From Chloroflexota bacterium (GTDB taxonomy: Bacteria; Chloroflexota; Anaerolineae; UBA1429): a DNA stretch of 5,531 nt. The notes beneath the pieces were generated by a model. The model did no database searches. It saw nothing but the letters and a program-made list of their open reading frames with translations, and was not told the DNA's origin. Both the position numbers and the translations under genes were made by a program. The DNA is taken from the NCBI GenBank assembly GCA_014360745.1, contig JACIWY010000271.1, forward strand, positions 1 through 5,531. Reading direction: 5' to 3'. Positions 1 to 5,349 of this stretch are shown one piece after another (positions within the stretch are counted from its first letter, which is position 1; each line of letters opens with the position of its first letter).

Positions 1-79
1 CCGCGGAGCGGGAGGTGTCGTTGCGCTCCGGAGGAGCGGTGTTTCGGACAGCGAGCAAAAGGAGAAAGCCCTTGCGCTT

Positions 80-108
80 TTGACAGTTCGATCGGGGTAT
101 GATACCAT
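80..108 (+). promoter_or_regulatory. Probable sigma-70-type promoter of the SRP RNA gene
   Basis: A perfect consensus -35 hexamer, TTGACA, lies at 80-85. The hexamer TACCAT at 103-108 sits at the ideal 17-base spacing and matches the -10 consensus at four of six positions. It would place the transcription start near 115, at the base of the first SRP RNA helix. TATGAT at 98-103 is a better -10 by sequence, but only 12 bases separate it from TTGACA, so it would need another -35 (TTGCGC at 72-77 gives a 20-base spacer). The assignment of the -10 is therefore open, but a strong promoter directly before a highly expressed stable RNA is expected. Confidence 0.65.
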
Positions 109-109
109 G

Positions 110-388
110 GGGCTGGTCGTGCTAGATGGGGAGCTAGCGGTGCCCTGTACCCGCAAACCGCTCTAGCGGGGTCGAATTCCCCCTCGCGGGGCGATCCCAG
201 GGGCTGATGCTCGGCCAAGTGGTGTTGAGGGCTGGGTCCCGCGCGGCGGAGGCCTGTGAACCCCGTCAGGTCCGGGAGGAAGCAGCGGTAAACAGTATCC
301 TCTGGGTGACGCGGGAGCGCCTGGCCTGAGCAGGCTGGCCGAGACGGGTCTTTGTGGAAGCCACAACAGGGGGTGCACGACCGTTCCA
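110..388 (+). ncRNA. ffs: Large-type bacterial signal recognition particle RNA (SRP RNA with Alu and S domains)
   Basis: This is the RNA scaffold of the signal recognition particle, which binds Ffh and targets nascent membrane and secreted proteins to the Sec translocon. The S-domain core is clear: GTCAGGTCC at 265-273, a GGGA tetraloop at 274-277, then GGAAGCAGC at 278-286, the helix 8 site bound by the Ffh M domain. The 5' part has the Alu domain seen in the Bacillus subtilis and mycobacterial RNAs, including GTGCTAGATGGGGAG, the TGTAC motif near 146-150 and the following GTCGAATTCC. The ends pair perfectly (GGTCGTGC 115-122 with GCACGACC 375-382), and a long helix 5 pairing is visible (TCCCGCG 237-243 with CGCGGGA 310-316). 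The length of about 275 bases fits the large type, not the 4.5S type of E. coli. The exact ends are inferred from pairing and are uncertain by several bases. Confidence 0.95.
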
Positions 389-395
389 AGCCGAT

Positions 396-421
396 AAGGC
401 GGGGTTGCCCCCGCCTTTTTT
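396..421 (+). terminator. Intrinsic terminator of the SRP RNA gene
   Basis: A perfect seven-base-pair GC-rich stem (GGCGGGG at 398-404 with CCCCGCC at 409-415) closes a four-base loop and is followed by six T residues (416-421). Two more A-T pairs (396-397 with 416-417) can extend the stem. It starts a few bases after the SRP RNA closing helix, as expected for a Rho-independent terminator of that transcript. The downstream flavoprotein start codon is only 28 bases further on. Confidence 0.9.
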
Positions 422-434
422 CTTGTCGAATGTC

Positions 435-441
435 AAGGGAG
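435..441 (+). promoter_or_regulatory. Ribosome binding site deciding the flavoprotein start
   Basis: AAGGGAG lies eight bases before the ATG at 450. It supports that start over the in-frame upstream ATG at 354, which falls inside the SRP RNA gene and has no Shine-Dalgarno-like sequence at suitable spacing. Confidence 0.7.
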
Positions 442-449
442 TGGAAAGG

Positions 450-1721
450 ATGAGCGGCCACCTGGTCGTCGTCGGCGGGGGCGCAGCGGGTATGATGGCC
501 GCCGGGCGCGCGGCGCAAATCATCGCCGAGGAAGGCGGCGATGCCCAAGTCTTGCTTCTGGAAAAAACCTCGCGCCTGGGCAACAAGTTGCGTATCACCG
601 GCAAGGGGCGCTGTAATCTCACCAACGATTGTGGTGTGGATGAGTTCATCTCGCATTTGGGCCCCCATGGCGTTTTTATGCGCAACGCCTTTGCCCGTTT
701 TTTCGTCCGCGACACCATCGCCTTTTTTCATGCCCACGGGGTGCCCACCGTGACGGAACGCGGCCGGAGGGTGTTCCCCGCTTCGAACAATGCCCATGAT
801 GTCGCCGAGGCCCTGCGCGCCTATTGCCTCGCAGGGGGCGTGCAATTCCGCTATCGCTCGCCCGTGGTTGGCCTGACGCCGATCCAGGAGGGGGGATGGC
901 GAGTTGAGCTGGCCGAGGGCGCCCTCGTGGCGCAGGCGGTGATCTTGGCCACCGGCGGCCTTTCCTATCCGGGCACGGGGTCCACCGGCGATGGCTACGC
1001 CCTGGCCCGCGCGTTGGGGCACACGATCACGCCGTTGCGCCCCGGGCTGGTGCCGCTCGTCGTTGCCGAGGAGTTTGTATCTCGACTCCAGGGCCTGAGT
1101 TTGCGCAACGTTCGCGCCACTCTGAGCCAGGGCGGCCGCCTGCTCGGCAGCGAGTTCGGCGAGATGCTCTTTACCCATTTCGGTGTCTCCGGCCCCATCA
1201 TCCTCACCTTGAGCTCGCGAGGGGCCGAGGCCCTGGCCACCACCGGGCCGGCCGAGCTTTGTATCGACCTCAAGCCAGCCCTGGATGAAGAGGCGCTTGA
1301 CCAAAGGCTCCTGCGCGATTTATCATCCCTGGCACGGGCGCGCTATCGGCGCTTTTTGAAAGGGCTGTTGCCGGCCAGTTTGATCGAGGTCTTTGCCGAG
1401 CGTACCGACATCTCCCTCGACGAGCCTTTGGGGCGCTTTACCGCTGAGCAGCGCGCACGGGTGCGTCACTTGCTCAAGCACTTTTGCCTGACGGTGACCG
1501 GCACCCGCCCGATCCAGGAAGCCATCGTCACCCTCGGCGGCGTGGCCTGTGACGAAATAGTCCCTCAGACGATGGCCTCGCGGCTCCATCGGGGGTTGTA
1601 TATGGCCGGCGAGATCCTCGACGTGGCCGGCGACACCGGCGGCTACAATCTACAAGTGGCTTTTACCACCGGGTTCGTAGCTGGTGAAAACGCGGCGCGC
1701 GCTCTCGGAAACGGACGCTAA
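450..1721 (+). CDS. BaiN/YhiN/HI0933-family FAD-dependent oxidoreductase
   Basis: A cytoplasmic flavoprotein of 423 residues, the usual length for the HI0933/YhiN family (also annotated as 'aminoacetone oxidase family' or BaiN-like). Visible motifs: the N-terminal dinucleotide-binding loop GGGAAG (9-14) and the acidic end of the second strand (LLLEK, 35-39); the family signature GKGRCNLTN (51-59); ATGG (167-170) followed by SYPGTGSTGDGY (172-183); FTHFGVSGP (241-249); and the C-terminal FAD-contacting stretch AGEILDVAGDTGGYNLQVA (386-404), close to the family's GGYNLQ motif. The open frame extends upstream to 354, but those codons lie in the SRP RNA and its terminator. The ATG at 450 has AAGGGAG at 435-441, eight bases ahead, so this start is preferred. 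The family fold is known, but the substrate of most members is not, and BaiN's bile-acid role should not be transferred here. It is the first gene of a probable operon, nine bases before the next start. Confidence 0.93.
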   Translation: MSGHLVVVGGGAAGMMAAGRAAQIIAEEGGDAQVLLLEKTSRLGNKLRITGKGRCNLTNDCGVDEFISHLGPHGVFMRNAFARFFVRDTIAFFHAHGVPTVTERGRRVFPASNNAHDVAEALRAYCLAGGVQFRYRSPVVGLTPIQEGGWRVELAEGALVAQAVILATGGLSYPGTGSTGDGYALARALGHTITPLRPGLVPLVVAEEFVSRLQGLSLRNVRATLSQGGRLLGSEFGEMLFTHFGVSGPIILTLSSRGAEALATTGPAELCIDLKPALDEEALDQRLLRDLSSLARARYRRFLKGLLPASLIEVFAERTDISLDEPLGRFTAEQRARVRHLLKHFCLTVTGTRPIQEAIVTLGGVACDEIVPQTMASRLHRGLYMAGEILDVAGDTGGYNLQVAFTTGFVAGENAARALGNGR

Positions 1722-1730
1722 CCAGCCATT

Positions 1731-3287
1731 GTGATGCCAAGATATCGAGCCTTCAAAAAGCGTTTGCATGCTTGGATGTGCAAACTGGGTTTGCGCCTTC
1801 CGGGGAATGCTCTGTCCTCCTGGTGGCTTTTGCCTCTGGCGCTGGGTGTTGTAGGCGCCAGCCTCTTGGCGGCTTTTTATATGGGCACGCAGCATCTCGT
1901 CCGCGTGCAAATCGGCGATGTCGTGGTCACGCGACGCATACGGCGAGTTTTGCCCCACAAAGTGCTGCAACAAATGGGCATTGCTCTGTCTCCCGAGGAC
2001 CGGGTGGAGTGGCCCTCGCTGCCGGCCATGCGTAAGGGCGCGCCCATCATTCTCCATGTCGCCCGGACGGTCTACTTGCTCCACGATGACGAGCTAACGG
2101 TAGTGCGTACACACGCCCAGGATGTCGCCGGCGCGCTGGCCGATTCGGGCGTGGCCGTTCTGCCTCACGATGAGATCTTCATGGGCGGCGTGCGCTGCGC
2201 CCTCGACACCCGTTTGCCCGTCCCTGATGGGGGGTGTGTAGAGGAAGATTGCGTCGGTTATGATCTTTCGGCGCTGGTGCGCGCCTTGAGGCGCCCGCTG
2301 CGCCTCAGCCTGCGGCGCGCCGTGCCGATCGGCGTGCAGGATGGCTCCACCACCCTGGAGTTCCATACGGCGGCGACCACGGTGGGCGAGGCGCTTTATG
2401 AACAAGGGATCGAGATCTATGCTGGGGATGAGGTTCTCCCGGGCCTCGAGGCCGAGATCCGGCCGAGGTTAACCGTGCGCATTTGGCGTGCTGTGCCGGT
2501 CGTGGTCGAGGTCGGCGGCGTGCCCAGGATGGCGCGCACACTGGCACAAACGGTGGCCGGGCTTTTTAACGAGCTCCAAGTGGCCGTGGGGGAGTTGGAT
2601 CGCGTCCTGCCCGGGCTGGACGCACCCCTAGAACCGGAGATGCGCGTCGCCCTGGTGCGCGTCCAGGAGGAACAATACCTCGAAGAGATACCCGTCCCCT
2701 TCGAGACGCGCTGGGAGCCTGACCCTTCTCTCGAGATCGATCAACGCGAGATTCGCGTGTGGGGGCGAGAGGGAGCCAGACGGCGACTCATCCGCGTGCG
2801 TTATGAAAATGGGCGCGAACTGTATCATCTCGAACAGGAGCGCTGGATGGCTCAAGAGCCGGAGGACAGGGTGATCCGCTATGGGACTTGGATCCCGCTG
2901 CGCACGCTGGACACGCCCGATGGCCCCATCACCTATTGGCGGCATCTGCGCATGTTGGCCACCTCTTATAGCGCTAGCACGGCAGGAGTCTCGCCTGGCG
3001 CCTCTTACTTTGGCTTCACCCGCTTGGGTTTGCGGGCGCGCAAGGGGCTGGTGGCGGTGGATCCACGGGTGATCAACCTGCGCCAGGAGGTGTATATCCC
3101 CGGTTATGGTCACGCTGTTGCCGCCGACACGGGCAGCGCCATCAAATGGCGGCGCATCGATCTCTGCTTTGATGACGATGCTTTGGAGCTTTGGCATCGT
3201 TGGGTCGATGTGTATCTCCTGGCGCCGGCGCCGCCAGAGGATGAGATCAATTGGGTCATTCCCAACTATCCCAAGGAAAGAGAGTAG
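1731..3287 (+). CDS. YabE-like membrane-anchored cell-wall protein (DUF348 repeats, G5 domain, 3D domain)
   Basis: A 518-residue predicted envelope protein. A short basic N-terminus (1-28) precedes one hydrophobic segment (about 31-52), a membrane anchor or uncleaved signal, so the rest should be outside the cell. Then come DUF348-like repeats, recognised by the pattern T-V-x3-L-x4-G-I-x4-D-x-V: a weak one at about 55-96, then about 111-150, 197-240 and 253-297. A G5-like domain covers about 311-385. A C-terminal 3D domain covers about 405-498, with its three conserved aspartates visible in VAVDP (D444), AADTG (D466) and RRIDLC (D477). This is the YabE architecture; the 3D fold resembles the MltA lytic transglycosylase core, so a peptidoglycan-cleaving role is likely but inferred. 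It lacks the Rpf lysozyme-like domain of RpfB. A 45-residue insertion with three cysteines follows repeat 2. The GTG start at 1731 is followed at once by ATG (1734); neither has a clear Shine-Dalgarno sequence, so translation may be coupled to the preceding gene. Met16 (1776) is another possible start. Six bases separate it from rsmA. Confidence 0.9.
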   Translation: MMPRYRAFKKRLHAWMCKLGLRLPGNALSSWWLLPLALGVVGASLLAAFYMGTQHLVRVQIGDVVVTRRIRRVLPHKVLQQMGIALSPEDRVEWPSLPAMRKGAPIILHVARTVYLLHDDELTVVRTHAQDVAGALADSGVAVLPHDEIFMGGVRCALDTRLPVPDGGCVEEDCVGYDLSALVRALRRPLRLSLRRAVPIGVQDGSTTLEFHTAATTVGEALYEQGIEIYAGDEVLPGLEAEIRPRLTVRIWRAVPVVVEVGGVPRMARTLAQTVAGLFNELQVAVGELDRVLPGLDAPLEPEMRVALVRVQEEQYLEEIPVPFETRWEPDPSLEIDQREIRVWGREGARRRLIRVRYENGRELYHLEQERWMAQEPEDRVIRYGTWIPLRTLDTPDGPITYWRHLRMLATSYSASTAGVSPGASYFGFTRLGLRARKGLVAVDPRVINLRQEVYIPGYGHAVAADTGSAIKWRRIDLCFDDDALELWHRWVDVYLLAPAPPEDEINWVIPNYPKERE

Positions 3288-3293
3288 GGTGCG

Positions 3294-4190
3294 GTGGACG
3301 TTTTCGCCCTTTTGCGGCGCCACGGCATCCGCCCGTCCAAAGGCCTGGGGCAGAACTTTTTGGTCGATCGCCGTATCCAAGGGCGCATCCTCGCTGCGGC
3401 GGATCTGTCGGTGGAAGATGTGGTGCTCGAAGTGGGGCCGGGGCTGGGATTGCTCACCCGAGAATTGGCCCATCGGGCCGGGCAGGTCGTGGCCGTCGAG
3501 TTGGATCGCCGCATGTTGGCCGTATTGGCCGAGACCCTGGCCGGGTTGACGAATGTTCACATCGTTCAAGGCGATATTTTGGAGCTCGATCCGCCGTCGG
3601 CGATCGCACGAGCCCTGGGTGTGCCGCGCGAGGAACTGGGCCGTTACAAGGTCGTGGCCAATCTGCCCTACTATATCACCTCGGCGGCGCTGCGCCATAT
3701 GTTGGGCGCCGAGCCACGGCCTGTGCAGATGACGGTCATGGTTCAACGCGAGGTGGCGCAACGCATCGTGGCCCAGCCCGGCGAGATGAGCCTGTTGGCC
3801 ATTGGGGTCCAAGTGTTCGGCCGGCCGCATATCGCTTTCCCCGTCCCGGCCGGCGCCTTTTGGCCGCGCCCCAAGGTGGATTCGGCCGTATTACAAATCG
3901 ATGTCTATCCTCATCCGCGCGTGCCCGCGGCCGAGTTGGAAGCCTTCTTTCGGGTGGTGCACGCCGGATTTGCCCACAAACGCAAACAACTGCTCAATAG
4001 CCTAAGCAGCCATCTGGGTCTGCCGCGCGAGACCGTGGCGGAGGCGCTGCGAGAAGCCGGCATCGCGCCGCAGCACCGCGCCCAGGCGTTGTCCATCGAT
4101 GAATGGCTGGCGCTCACACGGGCCTTGGCAGCCGTCGAAGGCGGGGATCAAAAAGTCGGCTCGGCCGAGGAACCTTCCGAAGGCTCATAG
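3294..4190 (+). CDS. rsmA: 16S rRNA (adenine(1518)-N(6)/adenine(1519)-N(6))-dimethyltransferase RsmA/KsgA
   Basis: This enzyme uses S-adenosylmethionine to dimethylate two adjacent adenines in the 3'-terminal helix 45 of 16S rRNA, a late step and checkpoint in 30S subunit assembly. All hallmarks are present in 298 residues: GLGQNFLVD (17-25), the SAM-binding motif I EVGPGLG (46-52), the ribose-contacting acid in VELD (E69), QGDIL (92-96), the catalytic motif NLPYYIT (123-129), FWPRPKVDSAV (189-199) and the C-terminal FAHKRKQLLNSL (226-237). The start is GTG, with AAGGAAAGAGAG about ten bases upstream inside the end of the preceding gene. The last 15 or so residues, after LALTRALAAV, are a Glu/Ser/Gly-rich tail not typical of the family; they are encoded where the gene overlaps the convergent sortase by 43 bases. 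The YabE-like/ksgA neighbourhood matches yabE-rnmV-ksgA of Bacillus and rpfB-ksgA of Actinobacteria, here without rnmV. Confidence 0.97.
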   Translation: MDVFALLRRHGIRPSKGLGQNFLVDRRIQGRILAAADLSVEDVVLEVGPGLGLLTRELAHRAGQVVAVELDRRMLAVLAETLAGLTNVHIVQGDILELDPPSAIARALGVPREELGRYKVVANLPYYITSAALRHMLGAEPRPVQMTVMVQREVAQRIVAQPGEMSLLAIGVQVFGRPHIAFPVPAGAFWPRPKVDSAVLQIDVYPHPRVPAAELEAFFRVVHAGFAHKRKQLLNSLSSHLGLPRETVAEALREAGIAPQHRAQALSIDEWLALTRALAAVEGGDQKVGSAEEPSEGS

Positions 4191-5284
4191 GGCGCCGGAA
4201 AGGCCACGACGACGACGCGGTGCGTGTTGCTCCAAGGGGGCCAACAAGTGATTAGGGTGAGCCTTTGGTCCTCGGTGGGCAAGAGGAAGCGCAAGTTGTC
4301 ACGCAATACTTGCAGCGGGGCGTTGGCGATGGGCAGCCGGTAGACGGCATAGACCCGATAATGGTAGCGAGTGTTCCCCACCCAGAGGTAGATGGCGTCG
4401 CCGGGGATCAGTTTGTACAGATCGCGAAAGACCTCGCCGCGGATGTTGTTATGCCCGGAGAGCACGGTGTTGCCCGCGTAGCCTGGCCGGGCTGTGCCGC
4501 GATGAAAGCCGGCGGCGTAATCGGCGACGGGCCAGTTGACCAACCCCTCGACGCTCTGAAAGGCGTCCACGGCGATCACCGGCGCGTCCAGGCCGATGGC
4601 CGGCGCCTGGATGCGCGTTGGGTCGCCATTGGCCGGCAGGTGGATGGGCGTTGGGCTGGGGGGTATTGTATGGGGCGCCGTCGCCGTGGCCGTGGGGGAT
4701 AAAGTCGGCGTCGGGGTGGCGGTTGGCGAAGGCGAAGCCGTGAGCGATGGCGTCGGGGTCCATGAGGGCGTCGCGCTTGGGGTAAGCCACGCCCTGGGCA
4801 AGGTTTGTTCGTGGGCCTTGGCCTCAGCGGTTCGATGCTCTTGGTCAGGTGTGGATATCGCGGCTGTTTGGGCTATAGAAAGCGCGTCCGGCCCGGCACG
4901 TACCGCGCCATAGTGACCCAGCGCCCACAGCCCCCAAACCATCCCGGCCAATGCCAAGGCCGTCAGAGCGGGCCGGACGAACTTGTGCCGTGTTATCTCT
5001 ATGGTTCGATCGCTTTGCAGCATCGCCTGTTCGCCGTCTTGCGCGCCATGCTTGGCCGCGACAGTTTCATGCTTGACCGGAGCGCGGGCGCCAAGGGCGT
5101 ATGCATCCCCGTCTGCCAGCTCGGCGGGGCAGGGGCCCCGCGCTCTGATCGCCTGTTCAGCCTTTTGCTTGGCGTCCCCGGCCCTATCGAGAGAGGGCTC
5201 TGACGAGTACGGATGCCGTGTTTTTTGGGCGCCAGAATTTGCCGCCGCCCTTGCCTTGGGATATAATCCCTTCTCAGTTGCCAT
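4148..5284 (-). CDS. Membrane-anchored sortase family transpeptidase
   Basis: Sortases cut a C-terminal sorting signal in surface proteins and join the product to the cell wall or to pilin subunits. Numbered from the ATG at 5284 (378 residues): a basic and Ala-rich N-terminal region (1-103), a single membrane segment (about 106-125), a Thr/Pro/Ser-rich spacer (about 168-214), then the sortase domain (about 222-366). The catalytic set is visible: His278 in LSGHNN, Cys347 in LITCWP and Arg356 in NTHRVVV. The N-terminal membrane anchor and long spacer place the catalytic domain outside the membrane. I cannot assign a sortase class, and no substrate with a sorting motif is in the window. The start is uncertain: no candidate has a good ribosome binding site. 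TTG 5299 and ATG 5284 are upstream options; ATG 5023 would leave a short 15-residue cytoplasmic tail and would keep the plus-strand promoter at 5239-5267 outside the gene. The 3' end overlaps rsmA. Confidence 0.88.
   Translation of the reverse strand: MATEKGLYPKARAAANSGAQKTRHPYSSEPSLDRAGDAKQKAEQAIRARGPCPAELADGDAYALGARAPVKHETVAAKHGAQDGEQAMLQSDRTIEITRHKFVRPALTALALAGMVWGLWALGHYGAVRAGPDALSIAQTAAISTPDQEHRTAEAKAHEQTLPRAWLTPSATPSWTPTPSLTASPSPTATPTPTLSPTATATAPHTIPPSPTPIHLPANGDPTRIQAPAIGLDAPVIAVDAFQSVEGLVNWPVADYAAGFHRGTARPGYAGNTVLSGHNNIRGEVFRDLYKLIPGDAIYLWVGNTRYHYRVYAVYRLPIANAPLQVLRDNLRFLLPTEDQRLTLITCWPPWSNTHRVVVVAFPAPYEPSEGSSAEPTF
4150..4168 (-). terminator. Possible weak terminator at the end of the sortase gene
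   Basis: Read on the minus strand, TCGGC-CGA-GCCGA (4168-4156) can form a five-base-pair hairpin, followed after one base by five T residues (4154-4150) that run into the TGA stop codon. The stem is short, so this is a weak candidate. If real, termination would take place inside the last codons of the gene, in the part that overlaps rsmA. Confidence 0.25.
4643..4783 (-). repeat. Low-complexity Thr/Pro/Ser-coding tract in the sortase gene
   Basis: This stretch encodes a spacer made almost only of Thr, Pro, Ser and Ala, with repeated TPT, SPT and TAT units. It lies between the membrane segment and the catalytic domain of the sortase. Such spacers are extended, often glycosylated, and common in Chloroflexota secreted proteins (known pattern). 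Here it would hold the enzyme away from the membrane. The tract is degenerate at DNA level, not an exact tandem repeat. Confidence 0.75.
5239..5267 (+). promoter_or_regulatory. Sigma-70-type promoter of the FmdB-family gene
   Basis: A perfect -10 hexamer TATAAT (5262-5267) follows TTGCCG (5239-5244, four of six matches to TTGACA) at the ideal spacing of 17 bases. Transcription would start near 5274, giving a leader of about 75 bases before the ATG at 5350. The -10 lies inside an imperfect palindrome (GGGATATAATCCC, 5258-5270). The promoter falls within the open frame of the sortase if that gene starts at 5284 or 5299. Confidence 0.7.
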
Positions 5285-5349
5285 CGTCGGCAATATCAAA
5301 ACGCCGTAGGGATTACCCGATTGGGCGACATGGCGGAGGTGATGGATAG
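5268..5349 (+). other. Leader region of the FmdB-family gene
   Basis: From the predicted transcription start near 5274 to the ATG there are about 75 bases. A small hairpin (TTGCC 5278-5282 with GGCAA 5289-5293) stands near the 5' end. Three short complementary blocks follow (GGG 5309-5311, CCC 5316-5318, GGG 5323-5325), and the last can also pair across the ribosome binding site with GCCC at 5352-5355. These pairings are short, and no known riboswitch family is recognised. Confidence 0.3.
5335..5343 (+). promoter_or_regulatory. Near-perfect Shine-Dalgarno sequence of the FmdB-family gene
   Basis: GGAGGTGAT is fully complementary to the 3' end of bacterial 16S rRNA and lies six bases before the ATG at 5350. 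It fixes that start. A nearer ATG at 5343-5345 overlaps the motif and is in another frame. TGGGC (5322-5326) could pair with GCCCA (5352-5356), enclosing the site and start codon in a weak stem. Confidence 0.8.

Noticed and set aside
1..79. Possible 3' end of an upstream protein gene, and a GGAGCG/CGCTCC hairpin at 5-29
   Set aside because: All three plus-strand frames are readable for some distance but none gives a recognisable C-terminus, and the hairpin has a 13-base loop and no T run. The stretch is too short to support a call.
354..449. N-terminal extension of the flavoprotein to the ATG at 354
   Set aside because: These codons lie in the SRP RNA 3' end and its terminator, and the family's N-terminal strand begins right after the ATG at 450, which has a good ribosome binding site.
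2628..3830. 400-residue open frame on the minus strand, antisense to the YabE-like gene and rsmA
   Set aside because: It is rich in His, Gln, Arg and Pro with no recognisable domain, as expected for the complement of GC-rich coding DNA, and both plus-strand genes have clear family motifs.
3251..4000. 249-residue plus-strand frame overlapping rsmA
   Set aside because: Gly/Arg-rich composition and no domain; the rsmA frame holds all the conserved motifs over the same DNA.
4596..4913. Val/Gly-rich plus-strand frame across the sortase spacer
   Set aside because: It is the complement of the Thr/Pro-coding tract, which gives a VGVG-like shadow.
5020..5164. Short direct repeat ATCGCCTGTTC near 5022-5032 and 5147-5157
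   Set aside because: Only 11 bases, two copies, no flanking structure; consistent with similar Glu-Gln-Ala codons in the sortase N-terminal frame or chance.
5202..5226. Hairpin (ACGG/CCGT) followed by six T residues on the plus strand, a possible terminator
   Set aside because: The stem is only four base pairs and there is no upstream plus-strand gene that it would serve.
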